54,876 nt of DNA from a virus. Shown piece by piece: positions 17,493 to 25,478 of the stretch (within the stretch, counting starts at the first letter, position 1; every line of letters starts with the position of its first letter). The notes beneath the pieces are model-generated. The model worked only from the letters and a program-made list of their open reading frames with translations. It did no database searches and had not been told where the DNA came from. Both the position numbers and the translations under genes were made by a program. The stretch covers positions 1 through 54,876 of IMG/VR virus record IMGVR_UViG_3300043015_002761; one strand, written 5' to 3'.

Positions 17493-18631
17493 AATTCTGG
17501 ACACTCTCTGATTGACCCACCAATATTAACCTTACACTTAGCCGACCCTTTTTCCCTATTACCTTTACCACTACCTGGTTTAATTTTCTTAGTCTTAGAA
17601 CTATATAAATTAGCTTTTGCGTAAGTAATCTTAACTATCTTATCAACAATAACCTCTGGCTCACTATCATCAGCACCTAATGATGAGTATTCGTAATCGA
17701 TAAGTATATCCACACCTCTATCGTCACTGTATTTAATTCTTGAACCACTCCTATCAGTATTAAATTCTTCTTGAGCTCTTTTTAATTCTTCTGAACCTGG
17801 TTTAAGACCACTATTAACTTGACTCGTAGCATCAATTTGAATATTAATACCACCGAAATCAATACCAGACCCTTCAATAGCTTTTTTAGCCTCTTCAGCA
17901 CGTTTTTTAGCTAAAGTATAATTACCAGTAGGGTCAGAGTCACTTATGTAACTAGGAGTCCTCTCAGCATCTGTTTTAGCTAATATGGTGATTGATTTAA
18001 TTGTACCATTAGTAGCTTCTATTGTTTGTAAGAAATTTTGTATTGAATTAATTGTTTCAGTTGGTAAATCATGTGAAAAAGTACTTTGTCTTTCAGCTGT
18101 TGGTATCGATAATGATATTGTATCTGTCATAACAACTGGTTGTTTAGGGTTTTTAACAATTGTGTCGTAAATAGTTTCAATACCAGTTATTACATATCCT
18201 TGATTTTTAAGTTTTGATAACATACTCTTAGTGCTACCATACTTATCACTCTGTCTAACGCTTATATTGGTATTATTCTTTTTTTCATAAGTATCGAAAG
18301 TTCTATTAATCTCTTGAGCATTTTTTTCCATATAACTTTTTAATTCATCGGAATCAATTCTAAGTTTTTCAGCTAAATTATTAATACCCTCTTCATTATT
18401 AAGTGTATTTTCTATTTGATTTCTAAGATTATCATTTTGTAAAATCTTTTCAGCTTTATCTTGAGCTCTACCTACATTCATACCTAAAACTAATGCAGCA
18501 CCTAAAACTAATTCTTTCCAACCTTCTTCAATAATCTGTTCCTCCTTAATTACAATAGGTTTTTCATTTTCTTTTATATGATTTACTAAAAGAGCCAACT
18601 GACGCTCATTAATTAATATTTTCTTACCCAT
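17489..18631 (-). CDS. Tagged protein with OmpA-like domain
   Basis: A 380-residue protein with a duplicated N-terminal motif, ILINERQL (residues 5-12) and IVIKEEQI (26-33), followed by IEEG (34-37). It parallels the tag of the 672-residue protein. A hydrophobic segment (ELVLGAALVLGMNVGRAQ, about 40-57) follows and could be a membrane or signal-like element. Residues ~65-130 are helical. Residues ~200-310 look OmpA-like: ITILAKTDAERTPSY, YTLAKKRAEEAKKAI, and a closing DDRGVDILIDYEY strand, the usual order of the peptidoglycan-binding fold. The C-terminus is basic and contains two Cys. It has its own TATTTAT element 15 nt upstream and lies just after the sheath terminator. I infer a virion protein that contacts the cell wall. 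The OmpA assignment is moderate. Confidence 0.6.
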   Translation of the reverse strand: MGKKILINERQLALLVNHIKENEKPIVIKEEQIIEEGWKELVLGAALVLGMNVGRAQDKAEKILQNDNLRNQIENTLNNEEGINNLAEKLRIDSDELKSYMEKNAQEINRTFDTYEKKNNTNISVRQSDKYGSTKSMLSKLKNQGYVITGIETIYDTIVKNPKQPVVMTDTISLSIPTAERQSTFSHDLPTETINSIQNFLQTIEATNGTIKSITILAKTDAERTPSYISDSDPTGNYTLAKKRAEEAKKAIEGSGIDFGGINIQIDATSQVNSGLKPGSEELKRAQEEFNTDRSGSRIKYSDDRGVDILIDYEYSSLGADDSEPEVIVDKIVKITYAKANLYSSKTKKIKPGSGKGNREKGSAKCKVNIGGSIRECPEF

Positions 18632-18646
18632 ACTCTGTTTTTAATT

Positions 18647-18653
18647 ATAAATA
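18647..18653 (-). promoter_or_regulatory. TATTTAT candidate late promoter (380-aa OmpA-like gene)
   Basis: On the minus strand, gaTATTTATAATTAAAAAC lies 15 nt before the ATG at 18631, between the sheath terminator and the gene. Confidence 0.55.
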
Positions 18654-18668
18654 TCTCTAAATAACAAA

Positions 18669-18691
18669 AAAGCCTCCATTTAGGAGGCTTT
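18669..18691 (-). terminator. Rho-independent terminator after tail sheath
   Basis: AAAGCCTCC (18669-18677), loop ATTTA, GGAGGCTTT (18683-18691): a perfect 9-bp stem followed on the minus strand by a T run. It lies 23 nt beyond the sheath stop codon. Confidence 0.85.
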
Positions 18692-18713
18692 AATGTTTTA
18701 TATGTTATATCGA

Positions 18714-21551
18714 TTAAATATCATCGAAACTTGCACCAGTGTTCATAATGTTGAACTCAACACAAATGAATTCTAATGCTCTCGTTGGTTTTAAGAATAT
18801 TCTACCACAAAGAGTGTTTTGGTCGATTAATTCTGGTGAATCATCTAATACCACTCTAAAGTCTGTAAGACCTCTCTCAGCTCTAATATTGTCTAAGATT
18901 GGGTTTACAAGTGATAAGAATTGGTTTCTTACGATATCATCATTTTGTTCGAATAAAAGTCTGATAGAAACCGCAGAGATAAGTTTTCTAGCTTGTAAAA
19001 GAAGTCTTCTTACGTTAATTCTATTAAGGGCTGTATCTTTAACTTGAAGCGTCTTGTTACCCCAGATTTTGATACCTTCTGAAGCGAAAGTAGCGATTGG
19101 GTTGATTCTTCCATCATAAAGAGTATCTCTTTCAGTAAGAGTAAGTTTCTTTCTTGCTTTGATAGCGTTAACATCACCTCTTTGTACACCCGCAACTGCG
19201 AACCATGGGAATGAAATATTATCTGTAAGTGCAATGTTTCTTACTACGTCTCTTGTAGGTGGTACGTAAATATAAACATTATTTTCAGCATCATTAATTT
19301 GAATCCATGGCCAGTATGTAGCTGTGTAGTTAGAGTCGAATTGTCCGTCAAGTGAGTCAACAACATCTTCTGGTAATAATACATCTCCAGCAGCATCAGT
19401 ATCTGGTGTAGTTACAATATAAAGTGAATCTGCTCTATCTTGTTCTATCATTTCGATAGCTTCTTCTACTAAGTTAGTATTATCAAACGTGTCAATACCT
19501 GGAGTCGCAAATACGTTAATATTAACAGCTTCTGGGTTTTTGAATGACCAAATACCTTCTAAGTAAGCATAGTAATCTGAATTAATACCAGTATCACCAT
19601 TTGAAAGTGCTCTGTTTGAGAATACACCACTTAAAAGACCATCAGCACCTCTAGTACCGTTAATTGTGTATCTATCAGTGTTAGTTCTTCTAGTTCTGTA
19701 AATATCCCATCCATCAAAACCACCATATGGTGCAAATGTGAATTTTCTAGCGTAAACTTTTTCATAGTCAGTTCCAACTACACCAGCTTCAGTTCTAAAT
19801 TCAGCGTTACCTGTAGCAAACTCAAATACTGGACTATAAGTACCACCTGTAGCATTAATTACAATTTCTACATTATCAATAGTAGCACCAGTAGCTTCGA
19901 TATCCATATGGAAACCTTTAGTCATACCAGTCCACATTGATAAACTACCTTCTGGAACCCCTTTATAATCAAAGAAGTCTTGGTCAATACCAACAGTTTC
20001 AGAAAGTCCTAAATAGAATTTTCTCTTATTTTCAAATGTACCATAAGTTTGCTTATAGTCAATTGTTGGTGATTGTACTGAAGTATTAAAATTAGTTTGG
20101 TAATCTCTAATAGGGAACCCTACGAAACCAGCTGGGAAAGCATCACTTGTATCTGATTCTTCTTCCAACTCAACTAATACGTAGTTAGACCTAGACGCAA
20201 AATCACCATCAAGTGTACCTATTTTTTTAGCGATGTAATTGTTAGATGTTGGGTCCATTGTACATCTTGTAAATCTTTCAAGTACAACAGGCTTCGCATC
20301 TGTATCATCATATGCTCTAATTTCTACATCAAATTCTTTATCATCTAATTTAACGTTCTTAATAGAGATTTTAAATTGTCTGTTAGCTGCGTTACCATCA
20401 GAAATAGTCCAAAGTCTGAAAAGTCTAAGGATATTAGAACCTCTTAATTCAGAAACAACCCATGGAGTAACCGCTGGTTGATATTCAGTTAAGTAATCAT
20501 CAAAATCATTACTATAGTTGATTAAATTATCGATATTAATACCTCTAATTTTTTCAGCATCGTAGTAACTTTCAAACATACCATCAAATAATTCTTCAAC
20601 GAATAATGCTGTTTTACTATCTTGAGCACCTCTACCAAGTACTCTAGAAATATAATTTTTCTTAGTTTTATCAAATGAAAGTGAATATGAGAATACACCT
20701 TGAGTTGTAGAAACACCAGTTAAACCGAAATTACCCTTACCATCAGTTTCAGCAGCAGTAACACTTGGGTTAAACACTACATCTGTGAAACCAGTAAGTT
20801 GGAATCTCATTATTTCGTCAGCATCTACTGAACCTCTACTTCTAAGTAATGCTACAATCTTATCCTCAACATCTGAATAACCACTTGCAGAATAGTGAAC
20901 CGTAACACCAGAAGTAATACCAGTTTGTGAAGCTCCGAAAGTTCCAGCAGAAACTACCTTATGATTAATACTAGCACCACTAAATGTGTTACCGAATTTA
21001 TCAAATACAGGCCCAAGAAGTGTAGGTGTAGCAGCTGTTGCAGCTGTAGCTAAATATGTTAATTGGTTAGTTAATAAACCATTATCCCATAATGTTTGTA
21101 CAAATGGGTCAGAAGCAACGACTGTAGTAAGAACTCCACTATCAGCGGTGTATGAAATTAAACTAGCAGATGTAACACCACCAGCACTAGTTCCAGAAGT
21201 AGAACCATCTAATGCAGCATCAAGCGTGATACCCCAAGCCAAACCAGCATCGTAACCAGAAAAACCAAGAATCCTAGATACGAATAATTGATTTGACTGA
21301 GAAAGATAAGATTTAGCAATGTAAGGTAACTCATACTTTGGTGCACCATTGTCTTTTATTTTTGTTGCGTTAAGTCCACCAAAAAATGATGTGAACTCAT
21401 CATAGTTAGACACGAAGATTGGTTGGAACGCTGGACCTATCGTAGTCTCACCTACTAGACCAAGAGTTGTTACACCAACTTGACGTGTTACGAAAGTTAA
21501 GTCTTTTTCTGAAGTATAAACACCAGGACTTACAAATACCTTATCAGCCAT
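18714..21551 (-). CDS. Contractile tail sheath protein, T4 gp18-like
   Basis: A 945-residue sheath protein. The N-terminus (FVSPGVYTSEKD, then GLVGETTIGPAFQPIFVSNY and FFGGLNATK) is the standard sheath start. The C-terminal 250 residues carry the conserved core: WPWIQINDAENN, VPPTRDVVRNIALTD, FPWFAVAGVQRG, ARKKLTLTERDTLYDGRINP, then INVRRLLLQARKLISAV and the last strand FICVEFNIMNTG. T4 gp18 is 659 residues. The extra ~290 lie in the middle (about 100-650), where Thr/Gly/Ala-rich strands suggest inserted surface domains. Sheath subunits form helical rings around the tube and contract during injection. The gene is single, with a TATTTAT element 43 nt upstream and a strong terminator. Confidence in function is high; the role of the insertions is unknown. 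Confidence 0.95.
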   Translation of the reverse strand: MADKVFVSPGVYTSEKDLTFVTRQVGVTTLGLVGETTIGPAFQPIFVSNYDEFTSFFGGLNATKIKDNGAPKYELPYIAKSYLSQSNQLFVSRILGFSGYDAGLAWGITLDAALDGSTSGTSAGGVTSASLISYTADSGVLTTVVASDPFVQTLWDNGLLTNQLTYLATAATAATPTLLGPVFDKFGNTFSGASINHKVVSAGTFGASQTGITSGVTVHYSASGYSDVEDKIVALLRSRGSVDADEIMRFQLTGFTDVVFNPSVTAAETDGKGNFGLTGVSTTQGVFSYSLSFDKTKKNYISRVLGRGAQDSKTALFVEELFDGMFESYYDAEKIRGINIDNLINYSNDFDDYLTEYQPAVTPWVVSELRGSNILRLFRLWTISDGNAANRQFKISIKNVKLDDKEFDVEIRAYDDTDAKPVVLERFTRCTMDPTSNNYIAKKIGTLDGDFASRSNYVLVELEEESDTSDAFPAGFVGFPIRDYQTNFNTSVQSPTIDYKQTYGTFENKRKFYLGLSETVGIDQDFFDYKGVPEGSLSMWTGMTKGFHMDIEATGATIDNVEIVINATGGTYSPVFEFATGNAEFRTEAGVVGTDYEKVYARKFTFAPYGGFDGWDIYRTRRTNTDRYTINGTRGADGLLSGVFSNRALSNGDTGINSDYYAYLEGIWSFKNPEAVNINVFATPGIDTFDNTNLVEEAIEMIEQDRADSLYIVTTPDTDAAGDVLLPEDVVDSLDGQFDSNYTATYWPWIQINDAENNVYIYVPPTRDVVRNIALTDNISFPWFAVAGVQRGDVNAIKARKKLTLTERDTLYDGRINPIATFASEGIKIWGNKTLQVKDTALNRINVRRLLLQARKLISAVSIRLLFEQNDDIVRNQFLSLVNPILDNIRAERGLTDFRVVLDDSPELIDQNTLCGRIFLKPTRALEFICVEFNIMNTGASFDDI

Positions 21552-21594
21552 TCTTTACTTATTTTTAAAATTTATTATTTTCAGTTATTTAATA

Positions 21595-21601
21595 ATAAAT
21601 A
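21595..21601 (-). promoter_or_regulatory. TATTTAT candidate late promoter (tail sheath)
   Basis: On the minus strand, acaTATTTATTATTAAATA lies 43 nt before the sheath ATG, with an A/T-only leader much like that of the tail tube gene. Confidence 0.5.
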
Positions 21602-21627
21602 TGTTCAGAAAAAGCAAAAGAATTTTT

Positions 21628-21680
21628 ATGGAGTATTCTACTCCATATTTAGTATGATTTTTTTCTTACTTTCATCATAC
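21628..21680. repeat. Two adjacent inverted repeats upstream of a small DNA-binding gene
   Basis: A perfect 8-bp inverted repeat ATGGAGTA-TTC-TACTCCAT (21628-21646) is followed by a second, GTATGAT (21652-21658) and ATCATAC (21674-21680). Neither is followed by a terminator-type T run. They lie between the sheath promoter and the ATG at 21703 and could be operators for the small ribbon-helix-helix-like protein encoded just downstream. Confidence 0.4.
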
Positions 21681-21702
21681 TTATATAAAAAAGAGTTTAA
21701 TT

Positions 21703-21858
21703 ATGGCTATAAATAGAAGTAAAAACCTTAAGATTACCCCTGGTACGCATAAAATATTAAAAAAATATTGCCAGGAAAATGGTCTAAAGATGTTCGCCTT
21801 TGTTGAAAAATTAATCAAAGAGGCTTGTAAAAAACCTACAGACTTATATGGTGAATAA
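21703..21858 (+). CDS. Small ribbon-helix-helix-like protein
   Basis: A 51-residue plus-strand gene beginning MAINRSKNLKITPGTHKIL and ending DLYGE. The pattern is an N-terminal strand (KNLKITPGTH), a helix (KILKKYCQENG), a turn, and a second helix (MFAFVEKLIKEACK). That order and size match phage ribbon-helix-helix proteins, which dimerise and insert the strand pair in the DNA major groove. The gene abuts the patatin gene tail to tail with no gap and is preceded by two inverted repeats. It points against the local late genes, so it may be an early regulator. The fold is inferred from a short sequence. A non-DNA-binding role is possible. Confidence 0.55.
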   Translation: MAINRSKNLKITPGTHKILKKYCQENGLKMFAFVEKLIKEACKKPTDLYGE

Positions 21859-22851
21859 CTATTTTTTAATAAATTTAGCTTTACCACCCTTAACCATCTT
21901 ATAAGTTTTATGAGATTTTTCTTTAGCATATTCATAACCTTCTAACCACCACTTAGTCATTATATCTTTATCAAAAACAAGACTATTATTGGTTAGTCTT
22001 CTTGGTGTATGATAAATGTTAAGATGTACATCATTAATCTCAGCCTTCAATTTACCAATGAGTACATCATCCTTAGATAATTCAGTATGCATCATATCTA
22101 TTTCAGTGATTAAACCATGTACAAGATTTCTCATATATTCTATTTCACCCTTTGGAACTTCTTCTCTAAGGATTATAACATCTATTTCAGTCGCACCTCT
22201 TTTAATCGCCTCTTGTATTGGAGTTGTTTCTAAAATACCACCATCAATATATTGGTATTCGTTTTTGAATATAGGTGTCATAAATGGATAAGCACTACAA
22301 GATGCGTGTGTCCAATCACAAAAATCATTATAACCCCAGTCATTAGAAGATTTATATTCAACTTGTTTAAGTGTTGCATTAACAACGCATACAACCATCT
22401 CCTTATTAAGTTCTTCTTTTATTCTTAAATATTCCTTTTGAGATAAGAATTTTTTAATTAAGTTTAATAAGTTACTAGAATCACCAAAAGATATATTACC
22501 ACTAATTTTTTCTAATTTAAAAAATGGGAATTTATTTGTTTTGGTTAAAACAATTTTAGGTAATAAATTTCTAATCACATTAAACCAATTTAATTCTATC
22601 TTAATCTTACCATTATGATTTGTCTTAACTTTAAAAGGGTTTATCTTCCATATATCCTCATTCTTAACAGTTGTGTAACCCTCCTTTAATTTTTCTATAT
22701 TATAAGAAGCTACTAATAGTTGGACTAAAGTACCTGTTGATGACGCTACGTATAATTCGTAATCCCTACCTTCAACGGTAGTAAGGTAGTCTACAATACC
22801 ACCAGCAAAAGCCCCCTTACTACCACCTCCACTCACAACTAATGCTCTCAT
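21859..22851 (-). CDS. Patatin-like phospholipase
   Basis: A 330-residue patatin-family enzyme that would hydrolyse acyl esters of lipids. It has the oxyanion-hole loop SGGGSKGAF (residues 7-15) at the N-terminus, a nucleophile elbow at VASSTGT (Ser38; the first Gly of GxSxG is Ala36), and the catalytic DGG motif in YIDGGILETTP (Asp203). The Ser-Asp dyad is thus intact. There is no signal peptide. It is the last gene of a short unit behind a 109-residue structural-like gene, starts 1 nt after that gene, and faces the small RHH-like gene. Being in a late unit between sheath and fibres suggests a virion or lysis role, for example attacking host membrane. That is inference. The Ala for Gly substitution is mild and occurs in active relatives. 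Confidence 0.85.
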   Translation of the reverse strand: MRALVVSGGGSKGAFAGGIVDYLTTVEGRDYELYVASSTGTLVQLLVASYNIEKLKEGYTTVKNEDIWKINPFKVKTNHNGKIKIELNWFNVIRNLLPKIVLTKTNKFPFFKLEKISGNISFGDSSNLLNLIKKFLSQKEYLRIKEELNKEMVVCVVNATLKQVEYKSSNDWGYNDFCDWTHASCSAYPFMTPIFKNEYQYIDGGILETTPIQEAIKRGATEIDVIILREEVPKGEIEYMRNLVHGLITEIDMMHTELSKDDVLIGKLKAEINDVHLNIYHTPRRLTNNSLVFDKDIMTKWWLEGYEYAKEKSHKTYKMVKGGKAKFIKK

Positions 22852-22852
22852 A

Positions 22853-23182
22853 TTATCCTTCTGAATTAGTTATTTCCATATATGATAATGATAAATCAAT
22901 AGCTGTACCATTACCACACTTAGCTTGTAAGTAGTCATTATTATCTAACACAAATGTACCATCAAGGGCTTGAAATGAAGAAGCCTGTGGTATCGTAATA
23001 TTGTGTGAAATAGTGTAAGTAGCAGCTGCACTACTATCATACCATTGTAAGTAAAATGAAGTATCAGCGCTAAATGTATTACACGCATGTGCAGTCTTAA
23101 CTAATAATTTAGTAGTTGATGTAGCACTAAGCGTTGTTGTGTATCCTGTACCTAAATTTGAACCTGTGTTTAAATATTCCAT
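22853..23182 (-). CDS. Small beta-rich virion-associated protein
   Basis: A 109-residue protein with no recognised motif. Alternating hydrophobic/Thr/Ser residues (YTTTLSATSTTKLLVKTAHA, then FYLQWYDSSAAATYTIS, then FVLDNNDYLQAKC) predict an all-beta jelly-roll-like sandwich, a shape common in small phage tail-tip and decoration proteins. It sits at the 3' end of the first fibre array and 1 nt upstream of the patatin gene, with its own TATTTAT element 12 nt before the ATG. A fibre-tip or decoration role is suggested by fold and place only. Confidence 0.55.
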   Translation of the reverse strand: MEYLNTGSNLGTGYTTTLSATSTTKLLVKTAHACNTFSADTSFYLQWYDSSAAATYTISHNITIPQASSFQALDGTFVLDNNDYLQAKCGNGTAIDLSLSYMEITNSEG

Positions 23183-23194
23183 ATCTTTTTATTT

Positions 23195-23201
23195 ATAAAT
23201 A
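23195..23201 (-). promoter_or_regulatory. TATTTAT candidate late promoter (109-aa / patatin unit)
   Basis: On the minus strand, ATATTTATAAATAAAAAGAT runs nearly to the ATG at 23182; the core is 12 nt away. It is one of the best matches to the set consensus. Confidence 0.6.
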
Positions 23202-23211
23202 TAAAAAATTA

Positions 23212-23808
23212 TTATAAATCATTCAGTTTGTTTAATATTCCATTTTTTAATTCTTCAGTATAATAAACTTTTTGAGAAAATCCATTATTAATAAAGTTAC
23301 CTTCATTTTTTAACCAATCAAATAAACCATCTTGACCATCTTCACTTAAAGATTTAATACCAAACTCAATGTATTTTTGATTTAGTAATAGTGTATCAAC
23401 AGCTAAATCACTAGAATCTGTAGGTGATAATCTATAAGAAATAAAAGCTTTAGCGTTTTCCCATCTTAAACTTCTAGTTTCTTTTGATTTTTTAACGAAT
23501 ATATCCCAAAACCCTTCTTGTTCACTATCCGTATAAACCGTATCTCTATCTGATTTTGATACACAAAAGTTTTGTGTAGCATATTCTTTATCTGATTGTG
23601 TTAAACCACTAAACCCTGTTGTACCATTTATGAAACCAATAGCACCGTCTCTACAAAATAAATAATCCTTACCTATTTCATCTTGTAACGTAAACCAATG
23701 TGTAACATTAGTAATATCTAAGTAATTAGTGTCTAAAACTTCTTTTATCTGATACGTTGGTAAATTAGGGTTATCCCCATAATATTTTCCTATTTTTAAA
23801 TAACTCAT
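23212..23808 (-). CDS. Hypothetical protein in adhesin array
   Basis: A 198-residue protein, not recognised. It begins MSYLKIGKYYGDNPNLP, has mixed alpha/beta character, and contains a short Gly-rich motif (FINGTTGFSGLTQSDKEYA, about residues 59-77) and an Arg/Trp patch (RSLRWENAKAFISYRL). It lies 11 nt after the 280-residue LamG-like protein and ends the 1150-residue fibre unit. The place suggests a fibre-associated or assembly protein. No signal peptide or membrane segment is visible. Confidence 0.6.
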   Translation of the reverse strand: MSYLKIGKYYGDNPNLPTYQIKEVLDTNYLDITNVTHWFTLQDEIGKDYLFCRDGAIGFINGTTGFSGLTQSDKEYATQNFCVSKSDRDTVYTDSEQEGFWDIFVKKSKETRSLRWENAKAFISYRLSPTDSSDLAVDTLLLNQKYIEFGIKSLSEDGQDGLFDWLKNEGNFINNGFSQKVYYTEELKNGILNKLNDL

Positions 23809-23819
23809 AATTTTTTATT

Positions 23820-24662
23820 TTAACTTATACTAAATTTATCTTTTAAATATGCTTCTGCTTGTAATTGTTCATCATCAGTAAGTGGTGAATTATAAAAAAG
23901 TATTTCAGCCATTTTAGCTCTTATCTGATATGTACTACTATTACCATCACCTAATCTTATACCTTCACTATTTGGGTTAGAAACCGCTACTGAATATGCT
24001 GTAGTTGTTTCGGCTACTGCTGATGGACCAAATATTTCACCTTTTATATTTGTCCTATCATAATGTAACTTAAATATATGTGGGTTTGTAAAATCACTCC
24101 AACTACCCATATCTACTCTAGTTGATGAACTATTCCAGTTGTTAACAAACCATCTCCAGTTACCACTATAATAATACAACCCCCACCCTTGTGTCCACGA
24201 TGTACTATTTATAAATCCAGCTAAAAAACTAAATGTACTAGTAAAAGATATAATAGATGTTACAAAATAAACAGTAAATCCATTAGTAGAATCTAATAAA
24301 GCATCATCTAAACTTTCTAAGAAATCCGTATTATCAAATTGTAACGAAGGATAACCACCAAATGTTGCGTCTGTAGCATTATATAATGGTGTGTTAAGTG
24401 AACCATTACCACTTGCAGTAATCCCATTACCACTTTGGTCAAACCATGTTAAAATATTTGAAGTAGATGGCCTTAATTCAACATCAGCTGCATCATACCA
24501 TACAGTTGGGTCTGGTGGTGATAAAGGACCACCAGGTGCAAATCTCCCTTGTGTTCTTTCTAAATAATGTTGTTCTCTAGCTACAATACCTTTAGTATCA
24601 CCACTAGTTGTACCAAATCTTTTATCAGTATCTATAAATCCACTATTCCCTCTAATACTCAT
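23820..24662 (-). CDS. Adhesin with LamG/concanavalin-like domain and shared N-terminal adaptor
   Basis: A 280-residue protein. Residues 1-45 (RGNSGFIDTDKRFGTTSGDT, then VAREQHYLERTQGRFAP) are nearly the same as the start of the next upstream gene, suggesting a common adaptor that docks to the tail. The rest is a concanavalin/LamG-type sandwich: WYDAADVE, FDQSGNG, PSLQFDNTDFLES near the start and the C-terminal AEILFYNSPLTDDEQLQAEA helix-strand closing motif, followed by a final YLKDKF. Such domains bind carbohydrate. Its ATG overlaps the upstream stop by 1 nt (TAATG). A receptor-binding role is inferred from the domain. Confidence 0.75.
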   Translation of the reverse strand: MSIRGNSGFIDTDKRFGTTSGDTKGIVAREQHYLERTQGRFAPGGPLSPPDPTVWYDAADVELRPSTSNILTWFDQSGNGITASGNGSLNTPLYNATDATFGGYPSLQFDNTDFLESLDDALLDSTNGFTVYFVTSIISFTSTFSFLAGFINSTSWTQGWGLYYYSGNWRWFVNNWNSSSTRVDMGSWSDFTNPHIFKLHYDRTNIKGEIFGPSAVAETTTAYSVAVSNPNSEGIRLGDGNSSTYQIRAKMAEILFYNSPLTDDEQLQAEAYLKDKFSIS

Positions 24663-25477
24663 TATAAATTATATGTTAATTTTACGTTTGCTATTGTCCA
24701 ACCTGGATTATCTATAACACTACTATCGGATGCCCAACTAAACATTATTTGTCTTGTACAATTATTATTACACCATAAACCACTTTGTGTTATTTCTGTA
24801 CCATCGATAGTGATATTTTCATAAACAAATCCACCACTAGCACTATTATTCCTACTAGAAGTACCATCACCAGTAAATTTACCACTATCAGTATTTGGTG
24901 ATGTATTTGAACTGATTAATCTTTCTCTACTTGTTGTGTCTGTTGTATATTCTACACCCGCTGAAGGTGTAAAACCATTCATATAATTAACATAACCATA
25001 ATCATAACTACCAGTACCAGTACTTCTTTCGCCAAAACACATCCAATCAAATTCAAGTGTTAAACTAGACACAGTTATATCTGATGGTATCGTAAATTCA
25101 AATACCATATGTACATCAGTATTATTAGAATAATCATTAGACACACCACCATCATTAGAAATGAAGGCTGCGTAGGTACTTCCAGAAGGAATTGTTTGTG
25201 GTGTACCAGCACTATTTAAACAAGCTGATGATGTATTAACTTCCCATTGACTAGGTTCACTACCATTATATACTGTCCATTTAGATAAATCACCCGTGGC
25301 GAAATCATCTTCAAATAAAATATTAGTAATTGGGTTGGGTGGTGCAAAATTACCTCGTCTTCTTTCAAGATAATGTTTTCGCACAGAAATACTACCTGTA
25401 GTTCCTGTACTAGCAACTTCACCACGTTTATCTATACCGATATAACCACTATTTCCTTTTATTAAACTTAATCCCAT
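24662..25477 (-). CDS. Adhesin-like protein with shared N-terminal adaptor and jelly-roll domain
   Basis: A 271-residue protein. Residues 1-50 (IKGNSGYIGIDKRGE, VRKHYLERRRGNFAPP) match the adaptor of the following gene. Thereafter ILFEDDFATGDLSKWTVYNG, AAFISNDGG and SLTLEFDWMCFGE give the pattern of a MAM/cleaved-adhesin-type beta sandwich (F.s...g....W). This is a different domain from its neighbour's LamG, attached to the same N-terminus. It starts 1 nt after the 1150-residue fibre stop. A receptor-binding or surface-attachment role is inferred. Confidence 0.7.
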   Translation of the reverse strand: MGLSLIKGNSGYIGIDKRGEVASTGTTGSISVRKHYLERRRGNFAPPNPITNILFEDDFATGDLSKWTVYNGSEPSQWEVNTSSACLNSAGTPQTIPSGSTYAAFISNDGGVSNDYSNNTDVHMVFEFTIPSDITVSSLTLEFDWMCFGERSTGTGSYDYGYVNYMNGFTPSAGVEYTTDTTSRERLISSNTSPNTDSGKFTGDGTSSRNNSASGGFVYENITIDGTEITQSGLWCNNNCTRQIMFSWASDSSVIDNPGWTIANVKLTYNL

Positions 25478-25478
25478 A

